The position numbers were made by a program, and so were the translations under genes. Positions 25,806 through 33,185 of a DNA stretch of 48,036 nucleotides are shown piece after piece. Location: the NCBI GenBank assembly GCA_020722685.1, contig DYKH01000028.1:1-48036 (forward strand), in the 5' to 3' direction. Positions within the stretch are counted from its first letter, which is position 1. Each line of letters opens with the position of its first letter. The notes below the pieces were generated by a model. The model made no database searches. It saw nothing but the letters and a program-made list of their open reading frames with translations, and had not been told where the DNA came from. The stretch is from Caldithrix sp. (GTDB taxonomy: Bacteria > KSB1 > UBA2214 > DYKH01).

Positions 25806-26135
25806 TCACTCATACGCTTCAAGCCCGGCTCTCATAGCTCCTTCCACCGTACCGTCAACAAAGTCTGAACCCGGAAAAAACCAATCCACAGAGTCGTAGG
25901 TCTCCGAACTGAATTTGAAGATGGAAAATTTCCAGTTGTCCATGCTGCCCTGATACTCTAAGCGGCAAATAGGACCGACTCTCCCGTAGTCCGATCTGTC
26001 CAGGTAGAGAAAACGTCCCCTGAAGCGAGCGAGGTAATACCGGTCTTGGTCGTTGAGGAATTTGTCGTTGAAATCCTCCTCTCTTCTCTCCACCTCTGCC
26101 TTGATCTCACCCGGTATGGCGGCTTTCTTACCCAT
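25806..26135 (-). CDS. Conserved hypothetical protein
   Basis: A 109-residue soluble protein from ATG 26135 (GAGGAG five bases upstream; the open frame extends to 26174). Segments YYLARFRGRFLYLDR, GPICRLEYQGSMDNWKFSI and DWFFPGSDFVDGTVEGAMRA look like a conserved compact domain. I recall similar hypothetical proteins but no function. It lies first in a run of small minus-strand genes. Confidence 0.7.
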   Translation of the reverse strand: MGKKAAIPGEIKAEVERREEDFNDKFLNDQDRYYLARFRGRFLYLDRSDYGRVGPICRLEYQGSMDNWKFSIFKFSSETYDSVDWFFPGSDFVDGTVEGAMRAGLEAYE

Positions 26136-26193
26136 TCTAGCTCCTCTGACCTGCCGTCCACTCTGTTTCCCCAAGCCCTTCGGTCGCTATCCA

Positions 26194-26706
26194 CTATTGC
26201 TCCCCAAGGACCGTGGCAGCGTATAATTCCAGATCCGGAACCAGACACAGCGGGATCACGAGATTCCTGTGTTTGTTCTTGATCAAAGAAAGATGCTCCG
26301 GATGTATCTTTATCCCGTATCCCGGTTTCCAGGGATCCTCCACACTCTCTATTATTTTACCAAAGAAGTCTCCACCTTTTGAGTAATAATAGTTGTTGAT
26401 CTTAGTGCCGTCTTTCAGAGCCATCCGTACCAGATAGAGAAACCCTTGGACGGGTCTATCGTTTGCCTTGTCCTTCAAAAGGTCTGACCTCAGATTCCGC
26501 CCCAGCAGCGTCAATTCCGGCTGAGCAGCCATAACATCTATGATTTTCATCTCATGTATCCCGTTCGCTCTCAGGTCGAACCTAATCTGCTCCTCCATAT
26601 TCATGCCGGGCATTCGCTTGAGAACAGGATCCAGGAATATGTGATCCTTACCGCTCGGCTTGGACTTCTGCTTTCTCGACTTCTTATTCTTTTTCACTGC
26701 CGACAC
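26194..26706 (-). CDS. Hypothetical protein
   Basis: A 170-residue protein with a basic start (KKNKKSRKQKSK), then a region with no Cys clusters or membrane segment. A segment around residues 95-125 (YYYSKGGDFFGKIIESVED) is notable. The start is GTG at 26706; the ribosome site is weak. Function unknown. Confidence 0.65.
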   Translation of the reverse strand: MSAVKKNKKSRKQKSKPSGKDHIFLDPVLKRMPGMNMEEQIRFDLRANGIHEMKIIDVMAAQPELTLLGRNLRSDLLKDKANDRPVQGFLYLVRMALKDGTKINNYYYSKGGDFFGKIIESVEDPWKPGYGIKIHPEHLSLIKNKHRNLVIPLCLVPDLELYAATVLGEQ

Positions 26707-26726
26707 TCTCTGTGGGCAAACTTGGT

Positions 26727-27254
26727 CTAGTGTTCGCTCAGGTCAGGCCGGAGTTTTCGATCCGGTTCAAGGATTTCTCCCTCAAACCGTTCAACCAGGT
26801 CTTCACAAAGATGGAAGAGGTCACCCGACGGAGCCCTCATGACCCAGACACTACAGATAAGATCATGTTTAGCCGCGATGCGAGCAACGGCATCCATCTC
26901 TTCCTCATCGAGGCGTTCGGATAGCAAAGACTTCAAGACGGTGCCGTGAGGACTACCGCCCTCCATTCCCAGGGTATCGGTAATTACAACTGCGAAAATC
27001 GGCTCAGGCGCATCCATTCCTACGACGAATATGCGATACCGCGGGTTGTCATCGGTGACGATTATGTCTCCCAAGCACTCCAACTCTTCTTTCAGGCAAG
27101 TCAGGACACTCTCTTTGATGGTATCGTCGCCGCCGATGTTGAGTTGGATTCGAGTCGGAAAATCTTCTTGTACTTGCTCGGACGAAGCCATGAGTCGCCG
27201 AACCTTTGTCCTGAGATCTTCCGATGACTTCTTCCGTTTCTTCTTCTTGGACAT
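26727..27254 (-). CDS. Hypothetical protein
   Basis: A 175-residue acidic protein from ATG 27254; a longer frame from a TTG at 27311 is less likely. N-terminus is very basic (MSKKKKRKKSSEDLRTKV) like its downstream neighbour, and the rest is mixed alpha/beta without recognised motifs. It ends 20 bases before the 26706 start region. Confidence 0.65.
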   Translation of the reverse strand: MSKKKKRKKSSEDLRTKVRRLMASSEQVQEDFPTRIQLNIGGDDTIKESVLTCLKEELECLGDIIVTDDNPRYRIFVVGMDAPEPIFAVVITDTLGMEGGSPHGTVLKSLLSERLDEEEMDAVARIAAKHDLICSVWVMRAPSGDLFHLCEDLVERFEGEILEPDRKLRPDLSEH

Positions 27255-27334
27255 GCTCTCTTTGGCGCAACCATAGAATCCAACCGAAGATACGTCCGGA
27301 GGTCGTGACAACTACTCTACACACCGGTCATGTC

Positions 27335-27532
27335 CTATTCGACGTACCGCATAATCTCAGAGTAGTCCGAAGCGTGCTTCTCATCAATTTCTTTGTTCAG
27401 GATGCAACTCTTCTTGCAGATCGGACACGGTACTGGTTTCTTAGCAGGCTTATGTTCGACGATCATCATGGTCTCGCATCTGCCACAGGTGTACAGGAAG
27501 TACCTGGTTTTCTGAGTTGTTTCGGTCATCAT
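27335..27532 (-). CDS. Zinc-ribbon small protein
   Basis: A 65-residue protein with CGRC near residue 16 and CPIC near residue 36, a classical two-knuckle zinc ribbon. ATG at 27532 overlaps the stop of the IHF-like gene (27529) and has GAGG upstream, so they are co-translated. Role probably nucleic-acid or protein binding. Confidence 0.75.
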   Translation of the reverse strand: MMTETTQKTRYFLYTCGRCETMMIVEHKPAKKPVPCPICKKSCILNKEIDEKHASDYSEIMRYVE

Positions 27533-27834
27533 CTGTCCTCACGTTTTGAACCTGCCTCATTCACCGCCTTCTTCAACACCGGCGAATAACTCCATGTCAC
27601 GACTCTCCGGGCATCAATTACGATCTGCCTACCGGTCTGAGGATCCCTGCCGCGGCGAGCGTGCTTTGATCTTACGCTCCACTTCCCGAAGCCGGAGATC
27701 ATCACGTCTTCTCCAGGTATGAGACTGATCTTGATGATTTCCAGAAGTTTTTCAAAGATTTCGGTTGCCTCATTTTTCATGAATCCGCAGTCGTCAGCGA
27801 TTTTCTTGGTTATATCGGCTTTAGTGAGTGTCAT
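27529..27834 (-). CDS. HU/IHF-family DNA-bending protein
   Basis: A 101-residue protein with the HU/IHF pattern: MTLTKADITKKIADDCGF, VMISGFGKWSVRSKHARRGR and the DNA-arm PQTGRQIVIDARRVVTW. The RNPxTG arm is RDPQTG here. Chromosomal IHF is about 95-105 residues. A decayed second copy lies 270 bases upstream (28107-28275). A plasmid- or phage-borne IHF paralogue may help in replication or recombination. Confidence 0.93.
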   Translation of the reverse strand: MTLTKADITKKIADDCGFMKNEATEIFEKLLEIIKISLIPGEDVMISGFGKWSVRSKHARRGRDPQTGRQIVIDARRVVTWSYSPVLKKAVNEAGSKREDR

Positions 27835-27865
27835 GGATACCCCTTCAAGTTAATAAAAGATTCTC

Positions 27866-28105
27866 TTAATCCAACTCCTTAATCGCCGCCTGGGTATCGA
27901 CGAATGCCTTGGTTATTTGGGTGTCGGAGAGCGTCGTCCTTTCATAGAGTTGCATGTGGCTTATGAGGTCAAGGTTAACCAGACTCCTCAGCACGATTTC
28001 GAGTTGTTTGGCAGACAGATCGTACTTCTCCATGAGCAGAGTATCCCCCATCCCCGCGTGAATGTCTTGTGCCACTTCCTTTGCTTTTATCTTCCGCTTT
28101 CCCAT
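27866..28105 (-). CDS. Small helical protein, KIKAKEV-type domain
   Basis: A 79-residue protein from ATG 28105 (MGKRKIKAKEVAQDI). The segment IHAGMGDTLLMEKYDLSAKQL resembles a short domain common in deltaproteobacterial regulators, with a helix-turn-helix look. The longer frame to 28123 overlaps the IHF pseudogene. It lies between the intact IHF gene and its decayed copy. Confidence 0.65.
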   Translation of the reverse strand: MGKRKIKAKEVAQDIHAGMGDTLLMEKYDLSAKQLEIVLRSLVNLDLISHMQLYERTTLSDTQITKAFVDTQAAIKELD

Positions 28106-28106
28106 G

Positions 28107-28275
28107 ATACTTTGATGCTCCATTTTTCGAACCCGGAAATCATCACGACTTCTGCCACAATGAGCCTTTTCTTCATAATATCAAGGAGTTTATCCAAGAC
28201 CTCGGATGCCTCCCCCTTCAGGAAGCCGCAGACATTGCCTATTTTCTAGGCGATGTCTGCTTTGGTGAGTGTCAC
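28107..28275 (-). pseudogene. Decayed 5' part of an IHF-like gene
   Basis: Translation from GTG 28275 gives VTLTKADIA, then a TAG stop at codon 10, then KIGNVCGFLKGEASEV and VVMISGFEKWSI. This follows the intact IHF protein residue by residue, with one in-frame stop and loss of everything after the beta-arm. The next gene starts inside its end in another frame. It shows duplication of the IHF gene and erosion of one copy. Confidence 0.85.
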
Positions 28276-28293
28276 AAGTCGTGCTCCTTCTCT

Positions 28294-28554
28294 TTATGAC
28301 GAATAATACTTGATTGTGAGCAGATAGACCAAACCCACGACAACCCCGATCCCGTTCGATAGGACGAGGACTCGATCTCGCTTCATAAGCCCATAGATCA
28401 ACCACGTGGCTATACCGAATTCCAGAAACACGACACCCGGAAAAGATTGCCCCTTGCTTGACTGGACGCTGTACATTTGCCAGACGTGAAGCAGCGGGGA
28501 TAGCCCCATCAAACTGCCCATCACTATCGTTATCCATGACCAGATTCGGAGCAT
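28294..28554 (-). CDS. SemiSWEET-type (MtN3) small membrane transporter
   Basis: An 86-residue protein with three hydrophobic helices, the size and layout of a SemiSWEET half-transporter. The first helix region contains SPLLHVWQMY, where the PQ pair of the family's PQ-loop is LL/HVW; the second contains GVVFLEFGIATWLIYGL and the third IGVVVGLVYLLTI. The family forms dimers that pass sugars or related small molecules. It is an odd presence in plasmid-like DNA and lies apart from any sugar genes. Confidence 0.75.
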   Translation of the reverse strand: MLRIWSWITIVMGSLMGLSPLLHVWQMYSVQSSKGQSFPGVVFLEFGIATWLIYGLMKRDRVLVLSNGIGVVVGLVYLLTIKYYSS

Positions 28555-28578
28555 CGGCGGTGCGAAGTCCTTTCTCTT

Positions 28579-29334
28579 TTAGATATTGGCCGATTCCGGA
28601 TCCTGGGCGAGCCTGGAGAGTGTCATGTTGACGGAAGCCTCATCCTCATCACATCCCACAAACCGTCTATTCAGTCTTTTCGCTGCGACTGCGGTTGTGC
28701 CGGATCCAAGGAAGGGATCGACCACGACGTCATTCTCGTATGAGAGATTCTCTATCACATACATCGCCTCGGAAACTCCCTGCTCCCACGGATGGTGGTC
28801 TTTGAGTCCCCGGTATCCGTCACCCTGGATAATGTCCTTGAACCAGTACTGGGTCTGATGCGGTTGATACTCAGCATCTTTGGAGCAGTAAATCAACAGG
28901 GGCTTGAAATAGGTCTTGAAACGCAAACGATGGATAGTATCGGGAAAACTCTCGTACAAGACCGCAGCGGTCCAGACGTACCGCAGATGCTCTGAGAGGG
29001 CGTTTATTGCTTCAGGAAGGCAGAATTTACCCGAATAGCAGAGGAGAAGCCCCGTCTGAGGCTTGAGCAATCGAGCAGCGACCTCGGACAGCGCATACCA
29101 GAGATCGAGGTATGTGCCGTCCTTCCGAATATAACTCGGATCCGTGACTATCAAATCCACAGTTTTGGCAGGGACATCTGCTAAGACCTCTCGGAAATCA
29201 CCGTGTAGAATCTTGATCTTCTCGTCGGGTTCCGCCTCTGCTGCCCTGGCGGATGCTTCTTCCCTTCTCTCCTCCCGTTCCTGTTCCCTTTTCAGCCTGG
29301 ATCTTGCGAACAAGGCACGAAAAACATGACAAAG
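28579..29334 (-). pseudogene. DNA methyltransferase, C-terminal part, cut off by an IS1380 element
   Basis: About 250 codons open from the IS boundary near 29334; a TTG at 29313 could start it. An arginine/glutamate-rich linker (RLKREQEREERREEASARA) leads to the methylase: KILHGDFREVLADVP, catalytic motif DPSY (usually DPPY) and SAM-binding motif DPFLGSGTTAVAA near the C-terminus. The DPPY-before-FxGxG order is that of beta-class adenine/cytosine N-methyltransferases. The missing N-terminal part is probably at 30928-31500 on the other side of the element. The fragment could still be translated, but without its N-terminal domain. Confidence 0.75.
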
Positions 29335-29357
29335 TCTGGCGATTTATGTGTACATTG

Positions 29358-29419
29358 CCCTCTGATTCTGGTAGGTTGGTAATTATAGATAAAGCAAGAA
29401 CCGACCAGAATCAGGAGGG
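29358..29419 (+). promoter_or_regulatory. Hairpin masking the transposase ribosome binding site
   Basis: CCCTCTGATTCTGGT (29358-29372) pairs with ACCAGAATCAG-G-AGGG (29404-29419), 11 bp plus a one-base bulge and 4 bp. The 3' arm contains the GGAGGG ribosome site of the transposase. Such stem-loops in IS elements prevent translation from transcripts entering from outside, a known mechanism in other families. Here it is inferred. Confidence 0.7.
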
Positions 29420-29430
29420 ACTTGGGAAGT

Positions 29431-30771
29431 ATGAAGAAAAAGGCAAGATCGCTCAAGGCCAAATCGAGAAAGAAGATCAATCCGCGACCTCGTTTTTCCG
29501 AGAAACGGTTGACGAGTCGAGCCGGCCTGATTCCCATCAGTCGGTTTATTGATAAGCTGGGTATTGAGGGCATTATTGATCGAACGGTGAGCATTGTCAG
29601 GGGCTCCAATGCTGATTACGGTGTGGGAATGATTTTCAAGGCCATCATGCTGGGAGTCATGTCAGGTTGCCGCCACCTGTCGGATATCGTCCATCTGGGT
29701 ATGGATGAGGCTTTGATGAAGACCCAGGGCTGGGACGGACTTCCCGTGGTGAGCACGATTACTCGCGTATTGGAGCGTTTCCAGTTCCGCAACTGCATTG
29801 AGCTTGGCGAGATCCAGAAAAGAGTCCGTCAGAAAGTCTGGGACAAGAAGTGGTATGGCCGGGTGAATCTGGACTTGGATTCCTCATCCAAGAGTGCGTA
29901 CGGCCACCAGGAAGGAGTGGCCCGTGGTCACAATACCGAGCGGGGGCACAAGCCCATGCTCAATCCGTTGTTTGCGTTCATTGCTCAGACTGGGGAATGC
30001 CTCAATGCCTGGCTGAGACCGGGCAATACGTACAGCGCCAATGGCAGTGTGGAGTTCTTGAAGGAGTGCCTCGCACTGCTTCCCAAGCAGGTCTGGAGAG
30101 TGATCGTCCGTGCGGATTCAGCCTTCTTCAGTTCCGCTTTCATCCGCGCTCTGGAGATTCTGAGTTGTGGATATGCGATCAAGGTCAAAATCCGCGGCTG
30201 GAAAAAGATCTGTGCAGCGCAGGCGTGGCGAAAGGTCCCCGGGCAAGAAGGGATCTGGACGGCAGAGTTCGAGCACCTGATCAAAGGTTGGGACAGACCA
30301 CGTCGTTTTGTGGCTGTTCGTCGTTTGGTCGGTATGCAGACCCCGGAGAAGGACGGGGTTTTGTTTGAGATACCTGAATACAGCTATGGTCTGTGGGTGA
30401 CGAACCTGGGACTGACGCCTTTGAAGACGGAAGAGTTTTACAACAAGAGGGCGGTTGCGGAGAATCTGATCGGAGCCGGGAAGAACCAGATGGCCTTCGG
30501 CTCGATGCTGGTTCATGAATTCTGGGCGAATCATGCTCTCCTCCAAGCTGCGGTATTGGCTTACAACGTGATGATTTGGTTCCAGCGGATGGCACTTGAC
30601 CCTCATCGGTGGCGTGAGAGACCAAACACATTGAGGGGATGGCTGATATACCTGGCTGCCAGGCTGCTCTATACCGATGGGAAGTGGGTTTTGGCATTGA
30701 GTGCCGGCTACCCACACATACAAGAGTGGAATCGGATGGAAAGCCGTCTGGCCGCTCTGACTCTCTCTTAA
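29431..30771 (+). CDS. IS1380-family transposase
   Basis: A 446-residue DDE transposase from ATG 29431 (GGAGGG 11 bases upstream). Motifs: LDLDSSSKSAYGHQEG (catalytic Asp and YGHQ), HKPMLNPLFAF, LRPGNTYSANG, RADSAF (second Asp) and a C-terminal YNKRAVAENLIGAGKNQ region with the Glu. Divergent from the minus-strand copy at 20989-22296 but of the same family. It appears intact. Confidence 0.94.
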   Translation: MKKKARSLKAKSRKKINPRPRFSEKRLTSRAGLIPISRFIDKLGIEGIIDRTVSIVRGSNADYGVGMIFKAIMLGVMSGCRHLSDIVHLGMDEALMKTQGWDGLPVVSTITRVLERFQFRNCIELGEIQKRVRQKVWDKKWYGRVNLDLDSSSKSAYGHQEGVARGHNTERGHKPMLNPLFAFIAQTGECLNAWLRPGNTYSANGSVEFLKECLALLPKQVWRVIVRADSAFFSSAFIRALEILSCGYAIKVKIRGWKKICAAQAWRKVPGQEGIWTAEFEHLIKGWDRPRRFVAVRRLVGMQTPEKDGVLFEIPEYSYGLWVTNLGLTPLKTEEFYNKRAVAENLIGAGKNQMAFGSMLVHEFWANHALLQAAVLAYNVMIWFQRMALDPHRWRERPNTLRGWLIYLAARLLYTDGKWVLALSAGYPHIQEWNRMESRLAALTLS

Positions 30772-30927
30772 ATCTGCCTCCCTTCAACAAGGTCCCAAAG
30801 ATCAACGGGAGTGGTGCGTCCAAAATGGACCATTTTAGGCCGCTACACCGTATTCTCTGTTGCTTCAACACCTCGATTACCGCCATCGTGGCACCATAAC
30901 CGATTGACGTAGCACAAATATGCCGGA

Positions 30928-31500
30928 ATAGGGTGTGAAATTGAAATGGATGGACGGTACAAATCGGTCCGTTGGGTCACTCGCAAAATCTAGGTTCAGG
31001 TATTTGGCGTACGACCACATCTCGGCTGAGAGGTCTCGTCCCCGATTGAGTTTCTTGGTGTATTCGATCCTTGCCTCGAACATATCTTCCGGTATTGATG
31101 CCATGATTTGACTGCGCCGCGAGACATGTTTTGGAACACCGAGGGTCTCCAATGTAAGAGGCGGATCAAAAGATTCTCCGTCATCTTTTGATTTTTGGAA
31201 CTCGATGCTCTTGTGATCTCCGCCGCGGGTCTCCGGTCTCACAGCGAGGAGTTCACCGAGACGCCTCTCTGCCCGAACCTTTACAGCAGCGATTTCATCA
31301 AGGGTGGACTTGGATGCCTTGATCTTCACTGCAAGGACCCGGAGTAATTCAGCCTTCTCCCGAACTTTGAAGGCGTCCTCGATGCTGTCTATGACGGCGA
31401 GTTCCGCTCTCACTCGCTCGAACGCTGCGAGTACCTTGGATTCGGTATCAATCTCTGCTTGGCGGATCGGGATCACATTGTCAGTTCGGTCAGGGTTCAT
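30928..31500 (-). pseudogene. N-terminal part of the split methyltransferase gene
   Basis: Read from ATG 31500 for about 191 codons until the IS boundary; the frame then runs into IS sequence to a stop at 30877. The helical domain (AFERVRAELAVIDSIEDAFK, RAERRLGELLAVRPETRGGD, LGVPKHVSRRSQIMASIPED) is of a type often found N-terminal to DNA methylases in mobile DNA, with an HTH-like part. The last residues (DPTDRFVPSIHFNFTPY) look like the start of a methylase-associated region that differs from the linker at 29334, so a deletion or recombination besides the IS insertion is possible. Confidence 0.7.
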
Positions 31501-31573
31501 ACCGCTGTTATCCTTTCGGAATTCTAGGTGTAACTTCGAAGGACAGGTAGGATCCGTCGCTGTTTTTCCTCGC

Positions 31574-32776
31574 TCATCCCTCCGCCATCCTTTCAGCGTG
31601 TTTCATCCGTGTCACGACGGTATCAAGAAAACGATCCACTGCAAAGGATTCTTCCATGCCAGGCAATGCTGCTCGGACATCCATCCAAAGGCTGCTGACA
31701 TCAACGGAGAGAGGCACACATCTCTGCACGAGGGATAACATACCCGCGATTCCTGCGCCCCTGTAATGGAGCCTCCAGCCCCTTTTGAGGGACTCTGGAT
31801 CGAAGGGTTCGGGTTCAGGCTCGTCGTAGTGCTGAGGAAGAGAAATCGGACGAGCCGAAAGAGAAGGCGGCGGATCCTCGAGACTAGGTTGGAGGGGAAT
31901 GGAATCACCTGAAGAGGATTTCTTCCCCAAACCTGCCAGTCCGGTCATTCCCTTCAGGGTAGCCACAAAGTAGGCACCCCCGTTCACTCCCGATTCCAAA
32001 GCGATTTTCTCTCGTGTCACGGATAAAGCCGAGTAGATCGTCTGTTCATCGGTCTGCCGAACCAGGTTCACGAAATGTCCACGAGACCAGGTATCGCCCG
32101 TGACTCTCTCGATCTCCTCCACGAGGAAAATCTGCTCCGGTGTAATAGGAGCCTTGGTCGCGGGCTTTGGAGACGGAACACGTGGAGCAGGCTTGTGGTG
32201 GATCGGTTCAGGTTTAGGAGGAGTCTGGATGACATGAATGGGTTCCTGAACAGATTCTAGGGGCGTATCCGAAGTTGTCCCTTGTAGGGGGGACATTTCT
32301 TCAGGACAAATTTTTATAGCGTTGACGTTAGTGGGGGAGGGATGGGACTGTTCGGTACTTGTACCAAGGTCGGGAACAGTACAACGTTTTAAATTTTCCC
32401 TTTTCTTTTCATAAGAAGGGCCTCGCGACTCCGCGAGGGGTGCCAGCTCTTTTTGGAGCCGCTCCACCCTATCCCGACCTGGGAGAGGAATCCAGTAATT
32501 TGATCTGCCTGGACGTGGAATTACCGCGAGAAGACCGGATTCTTTGAGTTCGGTTGAGCTTCTCCACACAGCGGAAGAAGACCATCCAAGGTCTTTGGCG
32601 ATTTTGGGGACGCTCCACCAGCAGTAACCCTTCTCGCCGGACCAGGTGAGAAGTTCACCGAGCAGGATTTGGGATCCTTTGGAGACCGGGAGGCGGACTG
32701 CCTGAGCCTTCAGATCGAGGATGGAAAAAGAGATTGACGGCTGAGGTGAAGAGTTGCTAACCTGAACAAAAGACAT
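31574..32776 (-). CDS. Replication-initiator-like protein
   Basis: A 400-residue protein from ATG 32776 (GGGAGGG upstream); a TTG at 32863 gives 429 residues. Residues about 30-100 form a winged helix (LLGELLTWSGEKGYCWWSVP, KIAKDLGWSSSAVWRSS) like those of plasmid/phage replication proteins. A Pro-rich linker follows, then a helical region (ITPEQIFLVEEIERVTGDTW) similar in style to DnaD/replisome-organiser tails. It lies next to the inverted repeat, AT-rich stretch and iterons, and downstream of the ParA gene, so it is the best candidate for the plasmid Rep protein. This assignment is inference from fold and context. Confidence 0.65.
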   Translation of the reverse strand: MSFVQVSNSSPQPSISFSILDLKAQAVRLPVSKGSQILLGELLTWSGEKGYCWWSVPKIAKDLGWSSSAVWRSSTELKESGLLAVIPRPGRSNYWIPLPGRDRVERLQKELAPLAESRGPSYEKKRENLKRCTVPDLGTSTEQSHPSPTNVNAIKICPEEMSPLQGTTSDTPLESVQEPIHVIQTPPKPEPIHHKPAPRVPSPKPATKAPITPEQIFLVEEIERVTGDTWSRGHFVNLVRQTDEQTIYSALSVTREKIALESGVNGGAYFVATLKGMTGLAGLGKKSSSGDSIPLQPSLEDPPPSLSARPISLPQHYDEPEPEPFDPESLKRGWRLHYRGAGIAGMLSLVQRCVPLSVDVSSLWMDVRAALPGMEESFAVDRFLDTVVTRMKHAERMAEG

Positions 32777-32883
32777 CTTGATTGCGCCCTCCCCTACTTT
32801 TTTGGGTTGCTTAGGCGCAGAATCAGTGATAGGGAATGCCTTCAGATTTTGGGCAAACTTCAAGCATTAGCCTTTCACGTCTT

Positions 32884-33008
32884 CAATAAGCGATTCTGAG
32901 TTTGGCGACCGGATCGCTTATTGACGTTCTGGGCTTTAGTATCAACCCTTGCGCGCCGGGCATCCCGGCTTGGGGGGCGCGAATATCATAATAAAATCAA
33001 ATGTCAAG
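32884..33008. other. Probable origin/operator region: inverted repeat, GC hairpin, AT-rich stretch
   Basis: CAATAAGCGAT (32884-32894) and ATCGCTTATTG (32913-32923) are perfect 11-bp arms 18 bases apart. A GC hairpin CCGGG-CAT-CCCGG (32957-32969), itself flanked by CGCGCC and GGCGCG arms (32952-32957/32976-32981), follows. Then comes AT-rich DNA (32982-33007), directly next to the iterons starting at 33024. Iterons with adjacent AT-rich DNA and a rep gene are the known form of an iteron plasmid origin. Function is not proven by sequence. Confidence 0.65.
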
Positions 33009-33023
33009 ACAGGTTCCTGAAGG

Positions 33024-33185
33024 GACACAGTCGCGGTAGATGAGACGGTGGCCCCTGAGACCACGGTGGCGGGATGGAATACAGTCGCGGGAGAAGAGAC
33101 GGTATCAGGAGAGGAGACAGTAGCACTACAGGATACAGTATCCGGGAGAGACACTGTGGCCTGTGAAGAGACTGTGTTACGAGAG
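33024..33185. repeat. Iteron array A: nine 18-bp repeats
   Basis: Units begin at 33024, 33042, 33060, 33078, 33096, 33114, 33132, 33150 and 33168, with a decayed tenth at 33186. Each has ACNGT at bases 4-8. The best unit has the perfect palindrome GATACAGTATC; others read GAGACGGTATC or GACACAGTCGC. The remaining bases are loosely GGGAGA. The spacing is exactly 18 bp without exception. The array lies outside the winged-helix gene except for its last few bases. It is probably a binding site for the Rep, winged-helix or ParB-like protein. Confidence 0.93.

Larger units (their letters stand above)
29335..30927 (+). mobile_element. Second IS1380-family insertion sequence
   Basis: About 1.59 kb. 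Proposed imperfect inverted repeats are TCTGGCGATTTATG at 29335 and, on the minus strand from 30927, TCCGGCATATTTGTG; both resemble the ends proposed for the first element. Flanks AAAG and ATAG match in three of four bases. It carries one transposase on the plus strand and separates two methyltransferase gene parts. About 150 bases after the transposase stop (30772-30927) hold no gene. Confidence 0.7.

Noticed and set aside
32942..33154. A 70-codon minus-strand frame with TVSSPx repeats
   Set aside because: It starts at GTG without a ribosome site and its repeats come from the 18-bp iterons, so it is explained by the DNA array.
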